From the NCBI GenBank assembly GCA_013140575.1, contig JABFSN010000199.1:1-38701 (forward strand): DNA of 38,701 nucleotides. Reading direction: 5' to 3'. Each line of letters begins with the position of its first letter. The stretch's first letter is position 1. Below, in pieces: positions 1-7,688 of the stretch. Source of the DNA: Phycisphaerales bacterium (GTDB taxonomy: Bacteria; Planctomycetota; Phycisphaerae; UBA1845). The position numbers and the translations under genes are program-made. The notes beneath the pieces were generated by a model, which did not search any database, had not been told where the DNA came from, and was given only the letters and a program-made list of their open reading frames with translations.

Positions 1-648
1 GTATTGCACGCGGGGGTGTATGTTGGGCGGGACGCGGTGATCGGGCGGGATTGCGTGCTGTGGCCGAACGTGGTGGTGCGCGAGGGGGTGACCATCGGCG
101 ACCGGGTGGTGATTCATCCGAACAGCACGATCGGCGCGGACGGGTTTGGGTATCTGTTCCGCGACGGGGCGCATCTCAAGATACCGCAGATCGGCACGGT
201 GTTGATCGAAGACGACGTGGAGATCGGGGCGAATTCGGCCATCGACCGGGCGCGGAGCGGTGTGACGCGGATCGGGCGGGGGACGAAGATCGATAACCTG
301 GTGCAGATCGGGCACAACGTTGAAATCGGCGAGCACTGCATCATCGTTTCGGGGACGGGGATTTCAGGGTCGTGCAAGCTGGGGCGGTACGTGGTGCTGG
401 CCGGTCAGGCGGGGGTGTCGGATCACGTGACCATCGGCGACGGAGCGGCGATCGCGGGGAATTCGTCGACGTTCAAGGATGTGCCGGCCGGGGCGAAGGT
501 TCGCGGGAATCCGGCGCAGGACGTGCACACGTTTCATCGGGAGCAGGCGGCGTTGCGGAAGTTGCCGGAGTTGCTGCGGCGGGTGAGGGAACTGGAAGAA
601 GGGAAGAAGGGACGGAGGGACGAAGGGACGAAGCAAGAAAGTCCGTGA
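1..648 (+). CDS. lpxD: UDP-3-O-acylglucosamine N-acyltransferase LpxD, 3' part (5' end outside window)
   Basis: LpxD adds the N-linked 3-hydroxyacyl chain to UDP-3-O-acylglucosamine, the third step of lipid A synthesis, in the cytoplasm. The visible 215 residues are almost wholly left-handed beta-helix hexapeptide repeats (for example IGDRVV, IGRGTK, IGEHCI). They include the family landmarks IGADGFGY and [14 protein letters not shown], whose first His matches the catalytic general base of LpxD. The frame is open at base 1, so the N-terminal uridine-binding domain and the start lie upstream. The last ~25 residues ([19 protein letters not shown]) come from a purine-rich AAGGGACG-like simple repeat at about 595-640 and are probably a recently grown tail, not part of the fold. 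No other lipid A gene follows; a tRNA comes next. It implies a Gram-negative type outer membrane. Confidence 0.93.
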   Translation, partial: VLHAGVYVGRDAVIGRDCVLWPNVVVREGVTIGDRVVIHPNSTIGADGFGYLFRDGAHLKIPQIGTVLIEDDVEIGANSAIDRARSGVTRIGRGTKIDNLVQIGHNVEIGEHCIIVSGTGISGSCKLGRYVVLAGQAGVSDHVTIGDGAAIAGNSSTFKDVPAGAKVRGNPAQDVHTFHREQAALRKLPELLRRVRELEEGKKGRRDEGTKQESP

Positions 649-666
649 ACGTCGAACGGGGTGCGT

Positions 667-695
667 TTGCCGAAGCCGCCGGGGGGGTTTAGGAT
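667..695 (+). promoter_or_regulatory. Putative sigma70-type promoter for tRNA-His and hisS
   Basis: TTGCCG at 667-672 and TAGGAT at 690-695 are separated by 17 bp and would place the transcription start near 702, about 16 nt before the tRNA. This is read by eye only; it fits the position expected for a tRNA promoter. Confidence 0.4.
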
Positions 696-717
696 GGATG
701 GCGAGCGTTGAAACGCT

Positions 718-791
718 GCCGGCGTAGCTCAGTTGGCTAGAGCGTCTGACTGTGGATCAGAAGGTCTCGGGTTCGAGTCCCGGCGTCGGTA
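718..791 (+). tRNA. tRNA-His (anticodon GTG)
   Basis: A full cloverleaf folds here. The acceptor arm is GCCGGCG (718-724) with CGTCGGT (784-790). The D arm starts GCTC, the anticodon stem TCTGA/TCAGA holds the loop CTGTGGA (anticodon GTG, His), and the T arm has loop TTCGAGT (772-778). The base before the acceptor stem is T717, not G, and the discriminator is A791, not C. Ordinary bacterial tRNA-His encodes G-1 opposite C73, so this gene resembles the minority type seen in some Alphaproteobacteria. No CCA is encoded. It lies 42 bp upstream of the hisS start used here and is probably co-transcribed with it. Confidence 0.9.
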
Positions 792-833
792 TTGGGGATC
801 CCCCGCGGTCGTCGCGACCCGTGGAGCGCGGAT

Positions 834-2351
834 GTGGCGGAGCGGGTGGAAAGCAGGGTGTTTCGGGGCGTCCGCGATCTTCTGCCGCGGGAGATGGCCG
901 CGCGGCAGTGGTTGATTGAGCGCATTCGCGGGGTTTATGAGCGGTATGGTTTCCTGCCGCTGGAAACGCCGGCGCTGGAACATCTCGATGTCCTGACCGG
1001 GTCCGCGGGCGACGAGGCGTCGCAGTCCATTTTCCGCGTGCGAAATCCGGACGACCCGTCGGACGAGCAGCCTGTCGACCGGCTGGGGTTGCGGTTCGAC
1101 TTGACGGTGCCGCTGGCGCGGGTGGTGGCGCAGTACCGCGATCTGCCCCGGCCGTTTCGGCGGTATCAGGTTTCACCCGTGTGGCGGGCGGACAGGCCCG
1201 ACCGGGGGCGGTTTCGCGAGTTCATTCAATTCGACATCGATTCGGTGGGCGTGGAATCGAACGTGGCCGACGTGGAGATCATGGCGGCGATGTGCGACAC
1301 GTTGTCGGCGCTGGAGGTGGGGCCGTTCCGGGTGCGGTTTTCCAGCCGGCGGATTCTGAACCTGCTGCTGCGCTACGCCGAGATTCCGGACACGTTGATC
1401 GTTCGGCCGAGGCGGACGGCCGATTCGCCGCCGGGCGAGCCGGTGGAGCGGGCGGGCGCGGATGTTTTTCGCGTGCTGGACAAGTTGGAAAAAATCGGCC
1501 GGGACAATGTCCGGCTGGAATTGACCACGGGGTACGCGGACAAGTCGGGGGATTGGGTTCCGGGATTGGGGTTGTCGGGCGAGCAGGTGGATCGGATCGA
1601 CCGGTTCGTTTCGATACAGGGCGATCGTCGCGCCGAGGTTTTGAAGCAGTTGTCGGCGCTGTTCGCGGATGTGCCGGGCGCGGCCGATGAAATCGAGTCG
1701 TTGAGTGACATGTCGCGTCAGTTGGAGATGTTGGGATACGGCGACGACCGGGTGGCGCTGGATTTGAGCGTGGCGCGGGGACTGGCGTATTACACGGGTC
1801 CGGTGTTCGAGGCCATTCTGCTGGACGCGCCGCAGTTCGGGTCGGTGTTCGGCGGCGGTCGGTATGACGAACTGGTGATGCGGTTTTCGGGCGAGAAGCT
1901 GCCGGCCACCGGGGCGTCGATCGGCGTGGATCGGCTGCTGGCGGCGCTGGTGCATCTGGATCGGGCGCCGAAACGCACGGCCGCGGCGCAGGTGCTGGTG
2001 GCCGTGGTCGATCGGCCGATGATGGACGAGTATTTGGCCATGACGTTTGAGTTGCGGCGTGCGGGGATCGCGGCCGAGTTGTATCTGGGCGGCAAGGGGA
2101 TGGGGCGGCAGTTCAAGTATGCGGACCAGTTGGGGATACCGGTGGTGGTGGTGTACGGGGGGAATGAGAAGGCGCGCGGGATCGTCGTGTTGAAGGACAT
2201 GCAGGCGGGTCTGGCGCGATCGGCGGAGATTACGGATCATCAGGATTGGGTTCGCGAACGACCGGGTCAGACGGAGGTGCCGCATGGGGAGATGATCCCG
2301 GCGTTGAGGAAGTTGTTGGGGGAGATTGAGGGGGAAACGTCGAAAAGCTGA
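834..2351 (+). CDS. hisS: Histidyl-tRNA synthetase
   Basis: HisRS is a class II aminoacyl-tRNA synthetase that charges tRNA-His. Numbering from the chosen GTG at 834, motif 2 lies near residues 117-138 (VWRADRPDRGRFREF followed by IQFDIDSVG), and the histidine-binding signature GLAYYTG and motif 3 region (GGGRYDELV, TGASIGVDRL) follow, then an anticodon-binding domain. Length, about 505 residues, suits the longer HisRS branch. The RFREF-x-QFD-x-D-x-VG form of motif 2, and the inserted segment with DKSGDWVPGLGLSGEQ, resemble the alphaproteobacterial-type HisRS that pairs with tRNA-His lacking G-1, and the adjacent tRNA has that feature. Start: GTG834 has GGAG at 823-826; a TTG at 792 would abut the tRNA and has no ribosome site. 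Confidence 0.94.
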   Translation: MAERVESRVFRGVRDLLPREMAARQWLIERIRGVYERYGFLPLETPALEHLDVLTGSAGDEASQSIFRVRNPDDPSDEQPVDRLGLRFDLTVPLARVVAQYRDLPRPFRRYQVSPVWRADRPDRGRFREFIQFDIDSVGVESNVADVEIMAAMCDTLSALEVGPFRVRFSSRRILNLLLRYAEIPDTLIVRPRRTADSPPGEPVERAGADVFRVLDKLEKIGRDNVRLELTTGYADKSGDWVPGLGLSGEQVDRIDRFVSIQGDRRAEVLKQLSALFADVPGAADEIESLSDMSRQLEMLGYGDDRVALDLSVARGLAYYTGPVFEAILLDAPQFGSVFGGGRYDELVMRFSGEKLPATGASIGVDRLLAALVHLDRAPKRTAAAQVLVAVVDRPMMDEYLAMTFELRRAGIAAELYLGGKGMGRQFKYADQLGIPVVVVYGGNEKARGIVVLKDMQAGLARSAEITDHQDWVRERPGQTEVPHGEMIPALRKLLGEIEGETSKS

Positions 2352-2571
2352 CACGCGGAGACCGCGAAGCGTCGAAACCAAACCCGTCCGGCGAACAATA
2401 GCGCCGCATGGACACGTCATTGATTCCGGCCCGGCGAAAGTCGGATTCGCGCGACCGAGGCCTTCAACCTGAATGAACGACCGGGTGCGCCATCCATCGC
2501 GCAGCGATGGGTGGGGGCTCGATGACTCGACGCGGCTACGACGGTCGCCCGATCGGCGCGACCAACCCGGA
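2352..2571. other. Non-coding spacer after hisS with one hairpin
   Basis: No convincing gene. An 11-bp stem with loop GCA forms at 2490-2514 (CCATCCATCGC with GCGATGGGTGG, one G-U pair). It has no U-run after it, so it is not a clear intrinsic terminator; it looks like one of the dispersed palindromes of this genome. Confidence 0.5.
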
Positions 2572-2949
2572 CGATCCGGTGACCGGCACGGCCGATCCGG
2601 GGACCGGCACGACCAATTAGGGGGCTGGCACAGACGGTCAGGTGATTGCCCCGGTTCGTCCGGGGACCGGCACGGACCGGCCGGGCCATTCTACGGACCA
2701 GCCGGTGGCTTATCCAGACCAAACGGGGGCCTCCCCACGCCGTCCGGGGGCCTCCCCGCACCGTCCGGGGGATTCCCCAGCCTGTCCGGTGGCTTCAACG
2801 GCTCATCCGGTGGGGTCCCCGACCAATCCGGGGGCTTCCCCCTGCGATCAGGGGGCTTGCCCCGACGATCCGGGGGCCTCCCCAACCCGACCGGGAATCC
2901 CAACAAGCCACCCGTGGACCCCCACGGATGCTCCGGGAACGCCGCCAAG
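2572..2949. repeat. Degenerate 21-bp tandem array, about 18 units
   Basis: The block splits cleanly into 18 units of 21 bp, each with a core close to TCCGGGGG followed by a more variable 13-bp part, often CTTCCCC or ACCGGCAC. Left units (2572 onwards) carry GGACCGGCAC; units from about 2720 carry GGGCCTCCCC. Because 21 is a multiple of three, all three plus frames stay open and read as heptapeptide repeats (such as SGGLPTP), which explains the misleading open frames. 21 bp also equals two turns of B-DNA, so the cores all face one side of the helix. Confidence 0.85.
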
Positions 2950-2986
2950 CCCGTTCACGCCCGAGGCACGTTCCCCGCCAGGCCAA

Positions 2987-3071
2987 GTAGGTCGGGTCAT
3001 CGACCCGACAGTCGCTCAAGCCGGCAGGACGGGTCGTGGCGAGCAGGCGTCTGGTCGATGACCCGACCCAC
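2987..3071. repeat. Twin-hairpin element, family B, copy 1
   Basis: GTAG plus a 19-nt hairpin (GTCGGGTC-ATC-GACCCGAC, 2991-3009), a 39-bp linker, and the mirror hairpin (GTCTGGTC-GAT-GACCCGAC, 3049-3067) plus CCAC. The second copy lies at 5015-5100. The two copies share hairpins and spacing but not the linker sequence. Confidence 0.85.
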
Positions 3072-3244
3072 GATACTCCATGCAACCTGCATAGCCGAAC
3101 CACACGCGGGGATACATGCCGGGATCACAGCGGCCCGGGTCCGCTCAAGAACCCAAACTTGGACCCGAGCTGTCGGCGGTGGTCGCCCCTCGAAAACAGG
3201 CCTGTTTGAAAACAACGAGGGGGGGGGTAGCCTTGGGGGCGCTT

Positions 3245-3263
3245 CGCGGAACGCTGTTCCGCG
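3245..3263. repeat. Hairpin upstream of the beta-propeller gene
   Basis: CGCGGAAC (3245-3252), loop GCT, GTTCCGCG (3256-3263): a perfect 8-bp stem ending 14 nt before the ribosome binding site. It would lie in the 5' leader if transcription starts upstream, but may simply be another dispersed palindrome. Confidence 0.6.
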
Positions 3264-3277
3264 GTCACGTCCATACA

Positions 3278-3285
3278 AAGGAGGA
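3278..3285 (+). promoter_or_regulatory. Strong ribosome binding site fixing the start at 3292
   Basis: AAGGAGGA ends 6 nt before ATG 3292. It is the best Shine-Dalgarno sequence in the region and shows that the long in-frame extension back to 2473 through the 21-bp array is not the true N-terminus. Confidence 0.85.
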
Positions 3286-3291
3286 ACGATC

Positions 3292-4542
3292 ATGCTCCCG
3301 AACAAACGACAATGGCGCCGCGTCTACGTCATGGGGATGGTGTTGGGAATTGCATCGCGATTCGCGAACGATGCAGGCGCCGAACAACGCCTGCTGCTCT
3401 GCGGGCCGTATCATAGCGGAGGTACTCAATACAATGAGATTCATTCCCTCGATCCGGTCTCCTGCGGACAGCAGTCATTCGAAATCCTGAATTCGTTCGC
3501 GGCGCATCCCACGACCATGAATCTCGGGCCCGACGGACTTCTGTACGTTGCTGTTGACGCGGACGACACCATCTACCGGATCGATCCGGCCAACGGGTCG
3601 GTGGCGTCGAGCATTCCAGTCAACTTCGCGAATAATGAGGATTCGGTACCCGGCCTCGTGGTGCTGGCGAATGGGCACATTCTGGTCGGACGTGAAGTCG
3701 CCGGCAACGTACGCATCGTCGACTTCGAACCGGACGGCGCGGAAGTTGGAAACTGGCTGGCCCCGTCGACTCCAGGAATCGTTATGATTCGACATATGAC
3801 CATCACACCGGTCGGCACGATCGCGTTCGTCAACTGGCCTGCGGGCACGAGCAACCCCAATGAGATCCGCGAATACACTATGGACGGCGTCTTCCTTCGC
3901 GTCGTGATCCCGACCACGGCGGGGATGCGCATGTACGGGTTCGAGTTTTCGTCGGCCGATGAGATCCTCGTCAGTGACGCGCCGTCGAATTCGATCAAGA
4001 AATACGACTGGGTGACGGGAAGCTTCGTGGGAGATTTTGTGCCGGATGCGCCCGGGACGGGTAGCGAAGTGAACTGGATCGGGCGGGATCCGATCAGCGG
4101 TTCGCTGTACGCGGCCAACGGGACAACGCGATGCGTCTACGGATGGGCGTTCGACGCAACGCCGTTGTGCGGCGGCGCGGAGTTGTTCTGCTACAGCACT
4201 ACCGGTCCGCTCTATGTGGAGCGCATGCTGGTCGCGCCGGGTTGCGATGCGAACGACGATTGCGATGACCATGATACGTGCACGCACGACGCGTGCGTGG
4301 GCGGGTTTTGTTTTAACACGGACGTGATGTTCGGCGACGTGAACGGCATCGGCGAGGTGGACATCTTCGATATCTTGTGCGTGCTGGACGGGTTTGCGGG
4401 TGTGTATCAGGGGCCGTGCACGCTGTCGAATGATGATATTGCGCCGTGCGAGCCGGATGGAATCATCGACATCTTTTGCATTCTCGCGGTCCTGGATGCG
4501 TTCGCGGGGGTGAACGACTGCAATTGCCCGGCGGGTCCGTGA
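3292..4542 (+). CDS. Exported beta-propeller protein with dockerin/EF-hand-like C-terminus
   Basis: A 416-residue exported protein of unknown substrate. It starts with a signal peptide (RRVYVMGMVLGIASRF, likely cleavage after AGA near residue 30). Residues about 31-310 form SMP-30/NHL-like propeller blades (NLGPDGLLYVAVDADDTIYRID; VVLANGHILVGRE; GFEFSSADEILVSD). A Cys-rich piece follows (CDANDDCDDHDTCTHD), then two EF-hand/dockerin-like repeats: GDVNGIGEVDIFDILCVLDG and CEPDGIIDIFCILAVLDA. In the planctomycete proteins I know of, such tails cap many unrelated secreted proteins and may act as a calcium-dependent anchor or sorting tag; that role is inferred. The start is set by AAGGAGGA. It stands alone between repeat regions. 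Confidence 0.82.
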   Translation: MLPNKRQWRRVYVMGMVLGIASRFANDAGAEQRLLLCGPYHSGGTQYNEIHSLDPVSCGQQSFEILNSFAAHPTTMNLGPDGLLYVAVDADDTIYRIDPANGSVASSIPVNFANNEDSVPGLVVLANGHILVGREVAGNVRIVDFEPDGAEVGNWLAPSTPGIVMIRHMTITPVGTIAFVNWPAGTSNPNEIREYTMDGVFLRVVIPTTAGMRMYGFEFSSADEILVSDAPSNSIKKYDWVTGSFVGDFVPDAPGTGSEVNWIGRDPISGSLYAANGTTRCVYGWAFDATPLCGGAELFCYSTTGPLYVERMLVAPGCDANDDCDDHDTCTHDACVGGFCFNTDVMFGDVNGIGEVDIFDILCVLDGFAGVYQGPCTLSNDDIAPCEPDGIIDIFCILAVLDAFAGVNDCNCPAGP

Positions 4543-4616
4543 GGAACGGCGAAACGGCGAAAGGCGAAATCGGGAGACGCGGAAACGGCTTGCAAACGTG
4601 GTGGCCGGTCCTGCGA

Positions 4617-4980
4617 CTCTTCAGGCCGACGGCCTGTGCGTCCGTAGCCGGGGGTGGAGGTCGCGGGAGCGGCCGACACCCCCGGAACGTCGCCCACGGG
4701 GAATCCGACCCCGACGGGGTCGTCGTGGTGCGTTCGCGCCCGAAGTCGTGGTTGAAGTGAGATCCGGGCGGGGTCATGGTCGTTGTTCGTACTCGACCGG
4801 GAGCGTGGTCGTGCCCGGCGCGGGCGGGGGGCGTGGTTCGCCGGTCGTCCCGCGGTCGGGCGCATGACGACCACCCCGTCGGGGTGGGTTCCGTTTGGGC
4901 GATTTGTTTCCGGGGGTCGCGCTGCGCTTGACCCCCGGCTACGGACGATGAGGCCTTCGGCCTCCGTTGCGTGCATAGGC
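4617..4980. repeat. Fold-back element with ~130-bp inverted arms
   Basis: The left arm (about 4617-4745) and right arm (about 4855-4980) are diverged reverse complements. Both contain, in mirror order, a CAGGCCG..CGGCCTG-type palindrome, CGTCCGTAGCCGGGGGT, ACCCCCGGAA and a GACCCCGACGGGGTCGTC-type palindrome. About 110 bp of unrelated sequence separates them. No protein is supported inside. It could be a MITE-like fold-back or a nested pair of palindromic repeats. Confidence 0.65.
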
Positions 4981-5014
4981 TTCTTCGCCCTTCGTCGTAC
5001 CGAAGATCAGACGT

Positions 5015-5100
5015 GTAGGTCGGGGCATCGACCCGACATTTGTTTCGCCGGGCTGGACGTGTCATGCACCGGAAAACGTCGGGTCGATGACCCGACCTAC
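5015..5100. repeat. Twin-hairpin element, family B, copy 2
   Basis: An 86-bp copy: GTAG, hairpin 5019-5037 (one mismatch), 40-bp linker, hairpin 5078-5096 (GTCGGGTC-GAT-GACCCGAC), CTAC. The ends are perfect inverted repeats except one base. The linker is unrelated to that of the copy at 2987-3071. Confidence 0.88.
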
Positions 5101-5117
5101 GTTGATCCATCGTCGCG

Positions 5118-5319
5118 CGGGGTGCCCCACCCCATTCGTGGGGTGGGGGACGGTCGTGCCGGAGTGATCACGGCGATGCGGTTCACGGACCCGGGCGGGG
5201 GGGGTTGTATTCGTCGATGATGAAGCGATTCAGTTCCCCGATCGGCAGGACTGTGTATCGGTGTGACCCGGTCGCGCGGGAGATCAGTCCCCCACCCCTG
5301 GGACGGGGTGGGGCACCCG
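5118..5319. repeat. Inverted repeat pair of ~33 bp around a 136-bp core
   Basis: 5118-5150 (GGGGTGCCCCACCCC...GGGGTGGGGGAC) and 5287-5319 are reverse complements apart from the short loop bases. Each arm can itself fold (CCCCACCCC/GGGGTGGGG). The core has no plausible gene. Confidence 0.7.
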
Positions 5320-5566
5320 CCACGCAAGCGTGGGCCATGCCACCCCGGGGCGCGGATTGCGATGGGATGACCGCGGGTGATCGGCATGGCCACGCAAGCG
5401 TGGACCATGCCACGCGAGGCGTGGGCCATGCCACCCCGGGGCGTGGGCCATGCCACCCCGGGGCGCGGATTGCGATGGGGTGACCGCGGGTATTCGGCAT
5501 GGCCACGCAAGCGTGGACCATGCCACCCGACGTGTGAGCCATGCCACCCGAGCCGTGGACCATGCC
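5320..5566. repeat. Cluster of CCACGCAAGCGTGG palindromes and a ~125-bp direct duplication
   Basis: Units built of CCACGCAAGCGTGG, GCCATGCCACCCCGGGGCG and GCGGATTGCGATGGGGTGAC recur. The stretch from GCGGATTGCGATGGG through CGGCATGGCCACGCAAGCG occurs twice (starting near 5352 and 5464). Variants CCACGCGAGGCGTGG and CCACCCGACGTGTG continue the run. The spacing is irregular, so this is not a CRISPR array. Confidence 0.75.
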
Positions 5567-5689
5567 GCCCAGCCATTGAGTCGGGCGAGCCCGATGAGAT
5601 TCATAGGCAAGATGCCCATGGCGCCGGAAGCATGGGCAGGATGCCCAGGCTACGAACCGGCAGGTTGCGGCAGTCGCCGCCGGCGCGAA

Positions 5690-7399
5690 TCAGGGTTCCG
5701 GCGGGCGCGAACCCTCGACGTTGAGGACGGCCCGGAATTCTGTGAGGTTGCGGGCGCGTTCGGCGGCGGCGCGGCTGACCCGATCGGTGCGGAAGCTGCG
5801 GGCGATGTCGGCCAGCACGGCGAGGTGAACGGCGGCGGCGTCCACCGGCGTGAGGATGAGGATGACCACGGAGACGGGAATGCCGTCGGGGGGATCGAAG
5901 TCGATGCCCTCGGCCGAGATGCCCACGGCGAGGGAGGGCTGTTTGAGGCCGGGCAGGCGGGCGTGCGGAATGGCCACCCCCCGTCCGATGGCGCTGCTGA
6001 CAATGTCCTCGCGACGGCAGACGGCGTTGACGGCGGCGTCGGGGTTGATGCCGGCGGCCTCGGCGGCGAGGCGGGCGAGGCGGGCGAGGGCGTCGAGGCG
6101 GCCGTTGGCGCCGAGGTCGGGAACGAACGATTTGGGGTTCACGAAATCGACGAAGCGTACGGCGCGGGCCCGGGGAAATGCGCGCTGCAGGAAGACGGCG
6201 CTGGCGAGCGAGGTGATTAGGGCCATGATTACCAGGGCAACGAACAGGCGCTCGCCGATGATTCCCGCGTCCAACGCCAACAGACCGAGGATGATTTCCA
6301 TGGCCCCGCGGGCGTTCATGCCGAAGCCGATGGCCCGGGCTTCGTTGGTCGCGAAGCCGGCCCATCGAGCGGCGAGGAATCCGCCGCCGACCTTTCCGAC
6401 GGTCGCCAGCAGCAGGATGACCAACACCAGCGGGATGTCGAGGTGTTGGAGGAAATCAACTCGAAGTCCGATGCTCGCGAAGAACAGGGGGGCGAAAATG
6501 AAGGAGACGAAATGATCGATGGTGGTGCGCGTGCGGCGTCGAAGATGCGGTGAATCGCCCAACGCCACGCCGAACAGAAAGCTGCCGAAAATCCCGTGCA
6601 CGCCGATGAATTCGGTATAGGCGGCGCAGAGCAGCGTGAGGGTTAACGCGAACGCCAGGACGCCGCCGGGCCAGCCGGTGTGGGCCTGAACCCAGGGAAG
6701 GACGCGGTTCACCAGGGCGCGCCCGACGGTCAACATGAGGATGGCGAAGGTCAGGGTCAGTGCGGCGGTTTGACCCACGCCGTGACCGGTCCCGGCTCCG
6801 CCCATGAGGGCCAACACGAGGGCGAAGATGATCCAGCCGAAAAGATCGTTGAGGATGGCGGCGGCGATGATCGTGGTGCCCACGTCCGTTCGAAAGAGGT
6901 TGAGGTCGAGCAGAATGCGGGCGATCACGGGGAGGGCGGTGATGGCCATCGCGGTCGCCAGGAAGAGCCCGAAGACCAGGGGGTCCGAGCCCGGTTTCGC
7001 GCCCAGGGCGTCGGGGGCGAACCAGCCGGGAACGAAGCCGATGGCGAACGGCAGCACCATGCACACGACGGCGACGATGATGGCCGCCCGGCCCTGTTTC
7101 CAGACGGTGGACAGATCGACTTCCATTCCCGCGACCATGAGGAAGAGGACGATGGCGACGGTGGTGAGGGAGTGCATCCCGATCGCGACGGGGCCGGAAT
7201 GGGGGAAGATTGCGGCGTGGGCGTCGGGTGCAATCGCCCCGAGGACCGTGGGTCCGAGGAGGATTCCGGCCAGGATTTCACCGATGATGGCGGGCTGACG
7301 GAGTTTTTGAGCGGCCTCGCCGAGGAGCCGGGCTGTCGCCAGCAAGATGGCAAGGCTGAACAAAAGGACGGTAATGTCGTGGTGGGACAGCGCGTTCAT
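5690..7399 (-). CDS. CPA2-family cation/proton antiporter fused to a PTS EIIA-type domain
   Basis: A 569-residue inner-membrane protein. Residues 1 to about 410 are the Na+/H+ exchanger fold with many hydrophobic helices. The Asn184-Asp185 pair in AAAILNDLFGW is the CPA2 ion-binding motif, and GKVGGGF near 335-341 is also typical of the family. After a short linker, residues about 433-565 form a PTS EIIA type 2 domain with the phosphorylatable His479 in GRGVAIPHARLPGL. Such tails probably let the phosphotransfer state control transport; no EI or HPr gene is in the window. The exported ion (K+ or Na+) cannot be told from sequence. ATG start at 7399. The gene stands alone, with a 171-bp twin-hairpin element in its upstream region. 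Confidence 0.9.
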   Translation of the reverse strand: MNALSHHDITVLLFSLAILLATARLLGEAAQKLRQPAIIGEILAGILLGPTVLGAIAPDAHAAIFPHSGPVAIGMHSLTTVAIVLFLMVAGMEVDLSTVWKQGRAAIIVAVVCMVLPFAIGFVPGWFAPDALGAKPGSDPLVFGLFLATAMAITALPVIARILLDLNLFRTDVGTTIIAAAILNDLFGWIIFALVLALMGGAGTGHGVGQTAALTLTFAILMLTVGRALVNRVLPWVQAHTGWPGGVLAFALTLTLLCAAYTEFIGVHGIFGSFLFGVALGDSPHLRRRTRTTIDHFVSFIFAPLFFASIGLRVDFLQHLDIPLVLVILLLATVGKVGGGFLAARWAGFATNEARAIGFGMNARGAMEIILGLLALDAGIIGERLFVALVIMALITSLASAVFLQRAFPRARAVRFVDFVNPKSFVPDLGANGRLDALARLARLAAEAAGINPDAAVNAVCRREDIVSSAIGRGVAIPHARLPGLKQPSLAVGISAEGIDFDPPDGIPVSVVILILTPVDAAAVHLAVLADIARSFRTDRVSRAAAERARNLTEFRAVLNVEGSRPPEP

Positions 7400-7517
7400 G
7401 GTTCAGCCGGGTTTTGATCGCACTCCGCCTGTCGATCGACGACATGCCGCGCGGGCGTCGTACCCGAACACGTTGCACGCGGCAAGCCGACCAGACCGGG
7501 TGCATCACCCCGAGCTG

Positions 7518-7688
7518 GTGCTCCGTCGCAGCTAGAGTTTTGGGTCGTGTGGCACGGACAACGGTACTCCGTTGTCCGTGTAGGCTGTGCGTGCATCGAT
7601 GAAACCAGGGCGCCGCTCGGCGGGCCAGACCACGGGCAAGCGAGTACGCTTGCCCGTGCCACCCGAAAAATGAGCTGCGATGGAGCGC
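7518..7688. repeat. 171-bp twin-hairpin element, family A, subfamily I, copy 1
   Basis: Architecture 35-28-50-28-30. Hairpin 1 is 7553-7580 (stem CACGGACAACGG, loop TACT); hairpin 2 is 7631-7658 (stem CACGGGCAAGCG, loop AGTA); the linker is 50 bp. The ends GTGCTCCGTCGC and GCGATGGAGCGC are inverted repeats, and GTGGCACGG / CCGTGCCACCC form the inner inverted repeat. Flanks here are TG and CC, so the TA seen at other copies has decayed. Confidence 0.9.

Noticed and set aside
1173-2420. Long minus-strand frame opposite hisS (415 residues)
   Set aside because: Arg/His/Pro-rich shadow of hisS with no recognisable fold.
2473-3291. Open reading frame joined in frame to the beta-propeller protein
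   Set aside because: It is open because of the 21-bp period, lacks a ribosome site, would bury the signal peptide, and all three plus frames are equally open.
5290-5570. Possible CRISPR array
   Set aside because: Repeat lengths and spacing are irregular, units are palindromic palindrome clusters, and no cas gene is present.
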